DNA of 64,000 bases from Macrocystis pyrifera. Its lineage: Eukaryota; Sar; Phaeophyceae; Laminariales; Laminariaceae. Each line of letters starts with the position of its first letter. Position 1 is the stretch's first letter. The DNA lies in contig JASSKH010000001.1 in NCBI GenBank assembly GCA_031763025.1, forward strand, positions 16,593,142 to 16,657,141, given 5' to 3'. Made by a program: the position numbers and the translations under genes. Below, in pieces: positions 23,378 to 37,000 of this stretch. The notes under the pieces were generated by a model. That model searched no databases. It was not told the origin of the DNA and saw nothing but the letters and a program-made list of their open reading frames with translations.

Positions 23378-26300
23378 CAGCAGTAGCAGCAGTAGTAGCA
23401 GTAGTAGTAGTAGTAGAAATAGTAGTAGTAGCAGTAGTAGCAGTAGTAGTAGTGGTAGGAGCAATAGTAGGAGTAGTAGCAATAGCAATCATAGTGTATC
23501 TTGAAGTAAATAGCAGTAGTGCATGGGGGGTGGTGTTGGTGAAAATGGCGGTGGGCGTAGTAGAGAAGGTGGTGGAAGTGATGGTGGTCTGGGGGGAGAT
23601 GGTAGGGCAAGGGGGGGATGCCGGGGGGGGGAAGAGGGGAGATGATGAGGGTGGGGGAGGGGTGGCGGTGGTTATAAAGTCGAAAGAAAGAGGAGGCCCA
23701 AAGATTGTCCGTGGGGGCAAAGCACCTTGCACTCTCCTCCTTGGCCGCGTCGTCGCGCGGTTGCCAACCAACTTGAATCGGCATGGGTTAAAGTGCACAT
23801 GCTCTCGCGTCCATGTGAAGACAGAGCTACGGGAAGTTACCTGGTTCGAATCCCCAGCAGCTCGGCGTCGGACCCCTTGACTTTCTGCTCCAGCTCTGCC
23901 CTCCTCAGGCGGGTCTCGGACATCATTTCCTGCAAAACCATCGGAATCCGAAGGAAACACTTTTAGTTGTTACCTATCCGCGGGAAGATAAAAAACAAAA
24001 GAGCAGGAAAACAGAAGGAAAACAGAGACGAAAAGAAAAATAGAAAGACTAGCCAGGCACAAACAAGAACACGGAGCGACGCCTCAACAGCACCAAGGCC
24101 TTAGCGGGGGACGGAGAAATGTACCACTCACTCTGTCCCGAAACACAAGTACCATTTGGATTAAATGTGCATGCCAAAACGGTACTCATAGTTCGGTGCA
24201 GAGTGGTATGCGCGAAAAGAAATAAAGCCACACACTCGCGTGCCTGATGCTCCTTAAGGACCCGCGATTCCTCGTCTCTGGCTTTGCTTGCTTCCTCCCT
24301 GTAGGCGGCTTCAATCTTGTGCACCCTCAAGGTCAGCAAGCCTTCCTGGGCTGTCAACTCCCGGGACTTGAGTCCGATCGTTCGCCTGTGCGCAAAAGAG
24401 AGATGACGAAAGGCATGCCGTGTGACGGGGAGGGGGAAAAGGGGGAGAGAGGGGGGGGGGGTACTCATGTCATGCATGACCGTAGTCGTATGACCATAGA
24501 CCCTCGCATTCCTACATTCCTGGGACGGAGCACGTCGGGTTTCACCTACATGGCAGGCATCGCTAGCACCAAGCGCGCAGCGCCGTGAAGTATTCGACAA
24601 GTCGCATGATGGGAGAGCTGCATCCTTCTAAACAGCTTGTGAGGCGGGGGGGGCGTACTCATTTGTTGGTTGAAGTTGCAAAAAGGCAAAAAAAAAAAAC
24701 GCTTGCCTAGGGGTGTGAGAGCCTCATTACAACTCACCGAGACTCGACGAGCGATTGCAGGACATCCATGCAGTCGGCGTGGCGTGCCTCCCATTGCTCC
24801 TGCTTCTCAAGTAGAAGACGCTTCCCTTCCACGTGCGACTAACGATGGAAAGTTTTTGACGAAAAAAACGAAATAGTTTTGCGCAAAGGTTTTGCGAAAG
24901 GGTTTGCTTTTCTGCCAAAGGATCTGCCAAAGGATCTGCCAAACGCGTTGCAAAAGGGTTTGCCAAAAGGATTGCGAAATGTTGAAAAAGGATAGCGGAA
25001 TACTGAAAAGAAGACGAATATAGAGAAGGAGTGCACAAGCAAAAGCCGACGCGACGCAGCCCCTCTCCGCTTTACCCTTTGACGTTGTCATCCGTATGCA
25101 AGAAACTCCGCCTCACAAGGGGCTCGTAGTAGGATGCAACTCGCCCAGCACCGCCCGGCGCATAGCGCTTGAGGCAAGCGATGTCTGCCTGGTCGGTGAA
25201 AAACGACATGCTCCGTCCCGGCATTGTAGGGAAGCGAGGGTCTACGGACATACGATTACGGCCATGCATGATAATGAGTACACCCGCCCTCCCCCCTTTC
25301 CACCACCCCCAGCTCACTCCGTTTTGGTCCCCTCACCTGCTCCAGACGATGGGCTTCCCTTTCCGCCTCGGCTTTAGAAGTCTCCTCGAACTCCAGGCGT
25401 TCCCTCTGCAGCCGTCGGATGGCTGCATCTATTTTCTTGTCGCGCTCTTTTGTGAGTCTTTCTTTCTCCGACCGAATCGCCTGGTGAGGGTGGTGACGGG
25501 ATCGTTTGTTTTCGTGGTTGATTCAGACGTCGGCCCGGTGACTAGTGCGGGGCGGCATTGCTGTTTTTTGTTTCCCCCCTGTGATAAGGTAAACGGGACG
25601 TGAGACGCCAACGATAGCAACAGAAAAAACAACAACCATTAGCAACAGCAACAACCGCAGCAACAACAACAACAACTACGCCCATACCACCACCACCACC
25701 CCCCACCCACCCCTCCTCCCCTCTCCCCCCCCCCTACCACCACCGCCACCCCCACCACCATTACGAACACCAACACCACCACCCCTCCCCTATATTATAT
25801 AACTGGTATATGTACAGGTTGGGTTGGCGTCGGTTGGTGACGACGCTGTAAAACACGCCTCTCACTGCGTGAGCTAGACAGGCAAGGTGTCGTTTTTTTT
25901 TTTTTTTTTCGCTTACCACGGCTAGCGGTCAAGTTAGATCATTTTTTGTGCGGGGAAAACCTTTACTCCGCACAAGGGGGGTGGTCGTATCACGTAGTGT
26001 GGGTATGGTGAGGCACCCACGAGGCAGTTACATAGTAAAACCATTGCTGTCTTTGGACGTGGCCACACCAGAAACTCAATCAATTCATTGATGCTGTCAT
26101 CAATATGCAAGAAAATCCGCCTCTAAAGCGGTTCTTAGTAGGATGCAGCTCACCCTTCACGCGACTCGCCCAACACCTCACGGCGATTCGCGCTTGGTGC
26201 AAGCAATGTCTGTCTGGTCGGTGAAAAACGACATGCTCCGTCCCGGCATTGTAGGGATGCGAGGGCCTATGGTCATACGACTACGGCCATACATGATAAT

Positions 26301-29300
26301 GAGTACACCCCCACACCGGAAAAAACAACTCATTGAAGCTGTCATCCATGTGCAAATCCGTCTCACAAGCGGTTCTTAGCAGGATGCAGCTTACCCTTCA
26401 TCCGACTCGCCGAACACTTCACGGCATTTCGTGCTTGGTGCAAGCAATATCTGCCTGGTCGGTGAAAACCCTACGTGCTCCGTGCCGGCATTGTAGGGGT
26501 GCAAGGGTCTATGGTCATACGATTACGGCCATGCATGATACCGAGTACCCCCCCCCCCCCCCCCTCCCCCTAAGCAATCAGAGCACACCTCTTGTCCCCC
26601 GCTGTCGGCCTCTTCTTTCGCCCTCCGGCCCAGATGCTCTCTATCCAGCTCCGCCTGTCTTGTCAGCGAAGCAAGCGCCGCAGCCCTCCTTCTCGAGGCA
26701 GCCGCAACTTCTTCGGCGTGCTTTAGTCTCATCTCCTGTAGTCGCGAGTGTTCCTCGTTCCGCAGCCTATAATTTACGTTGGGAGAGCACGCAAGGAGTG
26801 GTTTTAGGGTTTTGTGGATGGGAGTTGGCATGGGAGGGGGGGGGAGAGGACGGAGGGTGGGAGGAGGGACGTGGGGGGGGCGAGAGGGTAAGGGTGGGGT
26901 AGAGGGGTTATATAAAGGCGGAGGTTTGTGGATGGGAGGGAGTTGGGAGTTGTTGCTTGCCTTAGTCATTTGACCATGGACCACGCATCCTTCTCGAGAC
27001 GGAGCACCGTTCCTACTCCTAATAGAGACATCTCCAACAATTGGGCGCAGGGGGGGGGGGGGAAGAGTAGGGCGGAGGGGGGAGTTGATCGGCTGTGGTG
27101 TGTGGATGAGAGTTGGGAAGAGAGAGAGGAAGCGGGGGGTGATGGGGGGGGAGGGGGGGGGAAGGGGGGGAGGGAGGCTGTTGAAAGGCCAAGGCTTGTC
27201 GATAGGAGTAGGGAGAAAGAGGGGAGGAGGGGAGGAGGGGAGGGCAGCAGAGGGTTTGAGTGACTACGGTATGTGGATAGGCATGGGGGAGGGGGGGGAA
27301 AGAGGGGGAGGGGGGGAAGGGGGGGGGGGGGGGTGGTTGACAGGCTAAGTAAGGTGTGTAGATGAGAGCTAGAAGGAGGAGGAGGGGGACAGCGGGGGAG
27401 GGGAGTGGTTGAAAGGCTAAGGTGGATGGGAGGTAGAAGGAGGAAGGGAGGAGAGGGGGGGGGGGGGGGTTGGCTGAAAAGCTAAGGTTTTTAGATAGGC
27501 TTTGGGTGAAGCTTGGGAGGGGGTGGGTTGTTGGGAGGTGGGTTGTTCACAGGTTAAGCAGCGACTTGTGGATGGCAGGTGGGGGTGAGTTGGGGGCGGC
27601 GATGTTTGAATGGCTAGATTCGTAGATTGGAGTTGGAAGGGAGAGGGGGGGGGGGGGGAGGGGAGGTTAAAAGCTGAGGTATTTGGGTGAGGATTGGTAG
27701 GAGGAGAGGGAATGAGGTTGAAAGGCTGACGTTCGTAGTTAGGAGGAGGAGGGAGAAAGGAGGGTTTGCGATACTAAGGATTACGGATGTGAATTGGAAG
27801 GGGGGGGGGAGGTAAGGGGAGGAGATGGGTTGTCCAAGTACTAAGTAAGGTTTTTGCATGGGAGTTGGGGTAGAATCGGGAGGGGAGTGGAGTGAAAAGG
27901 AGGGTGAGGTTGTCGAAAGGCTAATATTATGGAGGGGAGTTTGGAGGGAGTTTGGAGGAGGGGAGAGGGGGGTGTGCTCGTGTGATGCATGGCCGTAGTC
28001 GCATGACTGTAGACCGTCGCATCTTTGAGGGGGTGTTGTTGAAAGGCCAAGGTTAAGGTTTGTAGATGGGACTTGGGGAAGTGTTGGGAGTGGAATGAGG
28101 TATGGGGGAGTGGGGGTGTACTCAATGTTATGCATGGCCGTAGTCGTACGACCATAGACCCTCGCATCCCTACAATGCCAGGACGGAGCATGTCCGGTTT
28201 TCACCGACCAGGCAGACATTGCTTGCACCAAGCGCGAAGCGTCGTGAGGTGTTGGGCGAGTCGCATGAAAGGTGCACAGTACTAAGAATCGCTTGTGAGG
28301 CGGACTTGCATATGGATGACAGCTTCAATGAGTACATTTATTTTCCGATGTGGCCACTTCCAGAGACAGCAATGGGAGTACTTCGTAACTGCCTCTTGGA
28401 TGCCTTACCATAAGCACTACGTGGTACAATCAGTCATACGATCAGTCCCCTTGCGTGGAGAAAAGGTTCTCCACCCCGCACAAATGATCTAGCTCGACCA
28501 CCAGCTGTGATCAACCGCCAAAAAAAACAAGAAAAACAAAAAAAAACGACACCCTGGTTGTCTAGCTCAAGTCGTGATCAGCCTGTTTTACAGTGTCGTT
28601 GCCAACAGTCGCCAAACCAACCTATATATAATATAGGGGGGGAGGGGGGGTGCTACCCTTGCTTACCTCGTGATGTCCGCCACCGAAACGCCTTCCATCC
28701 TCCTCATCTCCTCTTCCTGCCACCTACAGCAGCAACAGCAGTACGCACGGCGCGGGGCAAGGGTCGCAGTGGTTGTTCGGCTTGCGTTCGAAGCCAAACC
28801 GTGAATGCGATACTCCAACTAAGATGCGAGCAACGCGTACCCCGGAGAGAATCGGGGGGGGGGGGGGGGGGGTGGCGACCGATTTTAAGCGACCGAACTA
28901 GCAGCCAAACTAGCGACGGAACTAGCGGCCGTGTTTATCAACCACATTAGGGGGGGGGGGGGGGGGGGGTGTACTCATTCTCATGCATGGCCGTAGTCGT
29001 ATGACCAGAGGCCCTCGCATCCCTACAATGCCGGGACGGAGCATGTCGTTTTTCACCGACCAGACAGACATTGCTTGCACCAAGCGCGAATCGCCGTGAG
29101 GTGTTGGGCGAGTCGCATGAAGAGTGAGCTGCATCCTACTAAGAACCGCTTGTGAGGCGGATTTTCTTGCATATGGATGACAGCATCAATTAATTGATTC
29201 AATTTCTGGTGTGGCCACGTCCAGAGACGGCAATGGGTTTACTATGTAACTGCCTCGTGGGTGCCTCACCATATACACACTACGTGATACGATCATCTTC

Positions 29301-31004
29301 CTTGTGCGGAGTAAAGGTTCTCCCCGCACAAAAAAAATATCTAATTTGACCGCCAGCCGTGGTAACCGCAAAAAAAAAAGAAAAAAAACGATACCCTGGC
29401 TGTCTAGCTCATGCAGTGAGAGGCGTGTTTTACAGCGTCGTCGCCAACCGACGCCATCCCAGCCTGTATATATATGGTGGGGGGACCGTAGAGGGGGGGG
29501 GGGGGGTGTACTCGATATCATATGCATGGCTGTAGTCGTATGAAGGGGGAGGAGGGGGAGGGGATGGGAAGGGAGGAGAGGGCATGGGTAGGGGGGTGGG
29601 GAGGGGAGGGGAGGGGGGAGTAGGACGGGGTGGTGAGGAAAGAGAGGGAAAGGAGAGGGGAGGGGAGGGGGGTGGGGGGGGCGGGGGGGGGGGGGGGGGG
29701 GGGGGGGGCGTACTCATTTGTTGCTTGCCTTAGTCATTTGACCATTGACCACGCATCCCTTTCGAGACGGAGCACCGTTCCTATTCCTATTAGAGACACC
29801 TCCAAGAAATTGGGCGCTCATTACGTTGTTTCCATATGTTACATGGAAAGTTTTTGCTAGTCTTACCCCACTCCTGTTTGGCCTCCTGTGGCCACCATCT
29901 ATATCCTAAGATAGCGATCGTTTTCTCGCTGCTATTCATTGTATTAAACTCCTCCATGTCACATTCGTCTATTTCCCTCATCTCCTCTTCTAACACATCC
30001 CGTTCCTCCTTGTATATTTCACATTCTCCTACTATGTGAGTTCTACTCTCTATTGCTTTGCCACACAGGCACATCTGTGCATCTACTTCCGGGGGGGGGG
30101 GTGAACTCACTATCATGCATGGCCGCAGTCATATGACCATAGACCCTCGCATCGCTGCAATGTCGGGACGGAGCACGACGGGTTTGCACCGACCAGGCAG
30201 ACATTGCTTGCACCAAGCGTGAAGCGCCGTGAGGTGTTGGACGAATCGTATGAAGGGTGAACTGCATCCTACTAACAACCGCTTTGGAGGGGGAGGGGAG
30301 GAGGGGATGGGAAAGAAGGAGACGGGAGGGGTGGCGAGGAGAGGGGAGGGAGGATGGGGTGCCGAGGGAAGGGGGGAGAGAGGTATATGTGTGGTACAGT
30401 GTGGCGGGCGTGGTGTGGTGTGCATCTCACCTTCGCTGTGCCTCCGCCTCTCCTGCTGCCCTCTTCCTCACCCGCTCTAAGTCGGCCTGGTGCTTCTCTG
30501 TCATCGCTTGTCTTCTCTGTACGAAGTTCGCGCGAGCGAGGTGGTAATGTTCGCATTGTTGCAGGGGTTAACGTGGACGTTTTGTCTTGCAATGCCAACT
30601 TCTTGAAGTTCACGGGTTCGGTTGGGTTTCTGTCGTTGTGGTAGTGGTCTTGGTTGTGTTGTTGGTATTGGTGTCGGTGTTGATGTTGGTGATATTGGTG
30701 GTGTGGGTTTTGGTGATAGTGTTACTGGTGGTGGAGTTGGTGGTGGTATTGTTGACCTCGAAAAAAGCGAAATGTTATTCGGCGAAAGCGGAGTCAGCTG
30801 AGCAAGTAAAAAAATAAGCAAATATTTTATCAGTCCGATGCTAGTCCGCACCTCCGCGCACGCCTCCATCAACTCCCGCCGTCCCTGTTCCACTCTGCAC
30901 CTAGCGCGGGCTTTCTCTTCGCTCAGTGCTTCTTCCGCCCGAACAGACGCCTGCTTCCGCAGACGTTGAGCCTCTCGCTGGATCCGGCCAGAGCAACAAA
31001 AAAA

Positions 31005-31042
<38 letters not shown>

Positions 31043-34000
31043 GCAGCAGCAGCGGCACCAGCAGCAGCAACAACAACAGCAGCAGCAGCAGCGGCAGCAG
31101 CAACATCACTTGTATTCACGACGCGCCGCATTGCCCGTACCAGTGCTTTGGTAATGTTGGAGTTCGTATTAGAGGGAGGCGTACTGTGTCTCGTCAGCAC
31201 AAGACAACATGCTGCGTACCTGGTGTAAGTTTTGCGCGTTTCTTTGCTTCTCGCGTGTTTGTATCAAGCTCTTCCTTTGTCGATAGGACGGTTCATAGTC
31301 GGTAGACCCGTGAAGCAAAAGTGCGATGTTAATGCTTGTGGTGGTCAGGCTGCAAACCGGCGCCTCCCTCTACCCCCCTGCCCGCCCCTCCCGCCCACCA
31401 AGCCGCCCCATCCCCGCCCCCACTCCCTTCTCACCCTCACCTCCCCCCCCTACCTTTCACCCCTCTCATCCACCCCACCTCACCCCACCCCTATCCCGCC
31501 TTCCTCTCCGCCCCCATCCGGATCCCCACCACCACCACTCCTGTCTTAATCCACCCACGCGCGCCCACCCAGCCACCCCAATCCCAGCCCCACCCCGGCC
31601 TCACCCCCATGCCCACCCCCATTTCCACCACCGCCACTCTCTCCCCCATCCCCACTCGCCACATCTCGATCTCTTTCCCACCACCACCACCCCCACCCTT
31701 TTACCCCTACCATGTCCCCATCACCCCCACGACCACCACCACCACCCACACCACCCTCTGGGACTACTCACGTGATGAGTCCGCTCGGTATCCTCCATGT
31801 CTGCCTTGTGCTTGTCCATGATCCTCTCGATCTCCGGCTCTAGCCCCTTCGAGACCAATAGCCCGACCAACAGTCCGACCAACATTCCGACCAACAGCCC
31901 CAACAAAACCAATCAAAAAGTTAGTCCGGGCCAGGTCGGGGCGGGGTGGAGCAGTGGAGCTCACTACTGTACTTACTTGACAACTACGTGTGGTTGACGC
32001 ACGCTGTGTACAAGACGAAGAGGTACATATCCATTGTTGATCGGGATAAAACTTAACAGGGTTAGCGGTGTCGAAAAAAGGATGGGGGCTACATATACGA
32101 TTTATGAGAGCTCAATTCAAGTTAAACACAGATTTCAGAGAGGTTAAGTGGCTCGGCACGGGCGTACTATTACTATTACGGAGGACCATAGTAAATAGGA
32201 CCAAATACTGGTAGCAAAAATAGGTAAATATATGGGTTTTTATGTATACCATAGGTCCTATTAACTCTGTACCCCCGTCATAAAAGCTGCCGACAAGTAA
32301 TATGCTCATTCCGGTTAAAGCGAAACACCGTTTTAAGGGAAACATCGGTTGAAGAGGAATACCGGTTTAAGAGGAGTCTGCTGGGACCCGTGTAAGTAAT
32401 AAGCGGCATTCAGTCCACGGAAGAAAAGGGATATCGCTAGCCATTAGTGATTGGGTTATGTGGGATATTAATATAGTGTTACAGGGTTAGTTGCTATGTT
32501 CGTCTCGTACAAAGAGTAAGCTTTAATCCATAATGCCGAACAAGTCGCGTGATCACAGCCCCCGAGCGGGGTGGGGCGGGGGGCGGGGGGCGGGGCAAAA
32601 CACGCGAGGACGCGACGCGAGCAGAGACCCGAGGTGGGGGGGACCAGAATCGGGCAACCAAGGAATCAGTTTACTTCTAATTACTACAGATATTCAGCGC
32701 TCGACGAGCGCGCACAGTAAATGTCGCTCGCTGCTCGTCAATTTCGTTTTTATGTATGTGTGTGTGAAGAGTAGCACTCGCGACGTGTTGGTATTTTTTC
32801 TCGGGAGAGTACTTTGGCGCTGCCCTCCTGCCCCCCCTACCCTCTGCGTTATATGATACTAGGAAATCATTCAGAAGTCAGAACGGCGAGCGGGCATATA
32901 TATATGTAGTGAGCCAGACCTTGATCATCAAGCATCAATATCGTATTGTATCATATCGTATCATATCGTTTAATGTCATACGCATCGTACGCACCCGATA
33001 TAGACTATTTACAGAGCTTTGCGTAGTACAAAGCTAAAAAAAAAACTACTGCAGTATTAATACTACAATGATATATATATTGTCGTATACTGGCATCAGT
33101 ATATGATACAATTGTCACACTTCACGTGCAGAGTCCGCATTAATATATACCGGTATGTATAAGGAAGATGCTGAGGATGGCGAACGCGAAGCTGCGAGGG
33201 TTATTGACGCAGGATTGGGTGCCTACTCTGAAGAGTACCTTGCTGCAACGGCACCGGTGGGCTTTTTACAAGCACTTGGAGGGCACGGGGGAGTTGGACG
33301 ATCGAAAGGCGAGAAGCGAGCAGTTTATCAGGGACTAGTAGGATAGCACACTACTCAGGGATATGGTGCGCATTCTTGAACGATAGGCGGGGTTTTTCGG
33401 TACCCTCCTGCCCACGAAATCGCCTAATCTTAACCCAACCATCAGCGCCCTATTTCCACAACGGCCGTTGGCACCATCGCTTGGAGATGAGCCGACCATG
33501 GATGACATGACGGCGGTAATCCGGGGTATGCCAAACTGGAAAGGGGTGGGACCAGACTCCCTTCAGGTCAAGTTACTGTAATGCAACCACCCTGAAGTCA
33601 TCCAGTACTTTCACTACGTACTTGTCAACGTGCGGAGAACGGGTGACGTCCTCCAGCAATAATGGATTGGTGCGACCATGACGGTCCTTCATAGAAAGAA
33701 GGGTCGCTCTGATTGCAACAACTACCGAGGGATTTCGCTTGTTGCCCATTCAGGCAAAGTATTGCTGAAAATTATCGCGTCCCACCTCAGCAACTACTGC
33801 GTCGCCGAAGGGATACTCTCCGAGGAACAGTGCGGCTTTCGCCTAGTACGACCAACAGCCGATATGCTGTTCGTCGTGCGTCGACTGCAAGAACTCGGAT
33901 GTGCTAGAAAAATCCCCCTGTACGTTTGCTTCATCGACCTGCAGAAAACATATGACTCCGTCGACCGAGAGCTGTTGTGCGCGATGTTCGCATGCTTTGG

Positions 34001-37000
34001 CGTGCCAGAGAAGGTGCCGACCGTTATCCGCCACTTCCACGAAGGCATGCGAGCTCGCGTGCGTACGGGTGACGATGAGCACTCTGAATGGTTTGACGTC
34101 ACTCGGGTTGCGGCAAGGATGTGTCCTGTCACCGCTTCTGTTCAGTGTCTTCTTCGCTGCTGCGATGAAGGCCGTGCTGGTAGGCTTCAGTGAAGACCAC
34201 CCAGATACTATTGTGAGGGACCTGATTCACCTCGAGAAGGACCTCGGGGAGGACGGGGTGAAGGTTGATCCACCAGCATGTGTGCGGAGAGCAGCATGTG
34301 GTATGCGGTACGCCGACGTTGCAGTCATCGCGTCCAAGTCGGCGGAAGGCCCTGCGAAGATGATGACCGTCATTGTGACCGTTTTCGAAGCAGCAGCAGG
34401 CCTCACCGAATCCGAAAAGAAAACGGAGACCTTGCTGCTGCGGACACCGAACCAAGCACCCCAGACATCACCGCTCGTCATCGAAGCAGCGGGACAGAGG
34501 TAAAGACAGCCGATGCAGTTTTTGTACCTGGACGGTCTTGCCCTCGCAAGCGCTGACTTTATGCCAGAGGTCAGACGGGGGATCCGACTCGCAAGGGCAT
34601 GCTATAATCGGCTCAAACGCGAGCTGTACGATATGGAGGATGCCCCGTTTACACCAAAGGTGTGCATGCTGAAGGCCGAGGTGATGAAGACCCTGCTGTA
34701 CGGGTGCGTGACGTGGACTCTTCGCCAGAAGCACTTCGCTGAGATCCGGACGGCACATCACAACCTCCTCCTACAAATCATTGGCTTCCAGCGCCGACAA
34801 CGCACCGACAACCTCATCATGTCGTACGCCAAGGCCCTTAAGGAGGCACAATGGGAGAGCGTTGAGACGACCATCCGCAAACGACGCCTCCTATAACCCA
34901 GGACCAGGCCGACCAGAATATAACTGGACCCAATGTGTGGCAGACGGCGTCAGGATTTTAGAAGCCACCAAGGGGTCCACGGAAAGCTCCCCTAGGCTGT
35001 TCGGAGAAGAAACAGTGTTAAGGCCGAGGCCGGCCAAGAAGAGTGGGGAGTGGTATCGGGGGGTCACCGAACCGGCGGGTTCTTTCATGGCTAGGTGGCA
35101 CAGGGATGAGGTGGAGAAGAGCTTGCTACGTCACGAAGCTGAGGCCGCCAAGAGCGGTGACAACAGGAGGCGGGGGGGAGGGGGGGCAGCCGTACTGATA
35201 CAGCTGTCGACAAACGCAGAAACGAAATGGTCGATGGGGTGGCAAGGTGTAGGTTCGACTTGCCCTTGAATTCTAGTAGTTTTTAGTTTGTTTCTTGTTT
35301 AATTGTTCAGTGGGGGGGGCGCCACAGCGGCAGTACTGACACTTGACACCGTCATTGTCGAGAGAAGGAAGGAGACGACAGAGGGCATGGCAAAGTTCCC
35401 GAATCGGTTTTGCAGCGGAGACGGGAAACCATCCACGTTACTATATATCACCGCCTTGAGCACGATTTTCTTTTCTCTCTCTCCTCTTTCTCGCTTCTTG
35501 CCTTGTTTCTTTCTTTGTTTCCTTTCCCCCCCCCACCGTCCTTATCTCGGTGTCTTCCTCTAATTTGTCATTCGTGTTGTTTAGTACGTGCAGCAGTTAC
35601 ATGTTCCTCTTGAGCACATGTGCTTTCCTTATACTATATTAGTACGAGTAGCAGCCTTTCTGGTCTCCTTGCGTCATTTGTACCCTGTTTAATTTTTTTT
35701 TTTTTTTTAATCCTCATTCTCTTGTCTGTCTGGCTCGTGTTTTTGTGTCTTCTCGCACTCGTACACGGTACGTCGACACTTCACTTGCTTTAAACCCATT
35801 AATTTGCGATTGTTTTTCGTTTTCGTTTTTCTCTGTCTCAGTCTGCGGCCTCATAAAATAACCAACATCTCTCTATGACATGGGATCAGGATGGACACTG
35901 GGTGTACTGGTGTGCTGATGATGTTTGTAAGTGTCTTCTGTGTTGTTCACATTGAAACGCTCTTCTACTCGTCGACATCCAGCACGTCCAGTGTCCGTGC
36001 CGATTTTTCAAATGCTAGAGACAGTAAAGAGATGTGTAAAAGCTCTGTGGTCACAAACTACGATACAGAGACGAGTAGAGCATCGCAATGCAGCACTCGC
36101 AAGCCGATTAGACAACGCAATGCCATGCCATCGTCCTGGTTACGGACAAGCACAGCGTACGTACGTACATCAGCAACCTAAATACACTCAATACCAGGTA
36201 CGTACGTATTTAGTACCGCAGTCCCGATTTGGGGACAAACCAGTCTAATTCCAAGTGATTTTTCCCCAAATGGGGACTGCGGTACTAAAAAGGTCAAGAC
36301 ACACACACACAAACCAAAGGTATCTACAATATTATGGCAGTGTACTTGTATATTATATACAAACGTGGCTGATTTGTTACGATGAACAAAAAGAGTAGAT
36401 AGTACGGTATGTACGTACTGCTGTAGCAACAACAACAGCAGTAGTATCATATCATATCACATCAAGCCACGAGGCACGACGTACAGCAAACAGGCCGCAC
36501 GCAGATTCTTGGAGACCGTAAACCGAGCCGAGCATACGAGCGGGCACGAAGAGTCACATATTATTGCATCATCTCAGGAGTCAGGAGATCGCTCCAGAGA
36601 AGGCGTGAAGATCAAGATCACGGGATTTGATGGCTCTTGGCTCTCGGCTCCGTTCCCCATCGGATCGATCACTCTATCGAATACCTGTGGCAGGTACGTA
36701 CAGCAGTGTAATACTCGTACCTGGTACGTAATACGCACAGATCTCTCCAGAGAAGATCTGAAGATCAAGAGCACGGAATTTTTTATTTTATTTTATTTTT
36801 TTGATCCTCCTTGGAGATCTGGGTAAAAAAAGCTTACGCCCAACACACTTTCTTATTTGTGTACCGGTTCTTGTCCATCTGTAGAACACAGATTTCAACG
36901 TGACACTCCACCAGTGTTCATGTCATGAACTTGCCGGACCTCTTCAGTCGACCCCCTTTTAGGTTCGACCAAGAGGTAGGGATAGCCACCCAGGAATTTG

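Noticed and set aside
23004-23960. Frames of 148–318 codons on both strands rich in Leu, Tyr, Thr or Val
   Set aside because: They are translations of the (GTA)n array. Only the two CEP131 exons at its edges have splice borders and coiled-coil composition.
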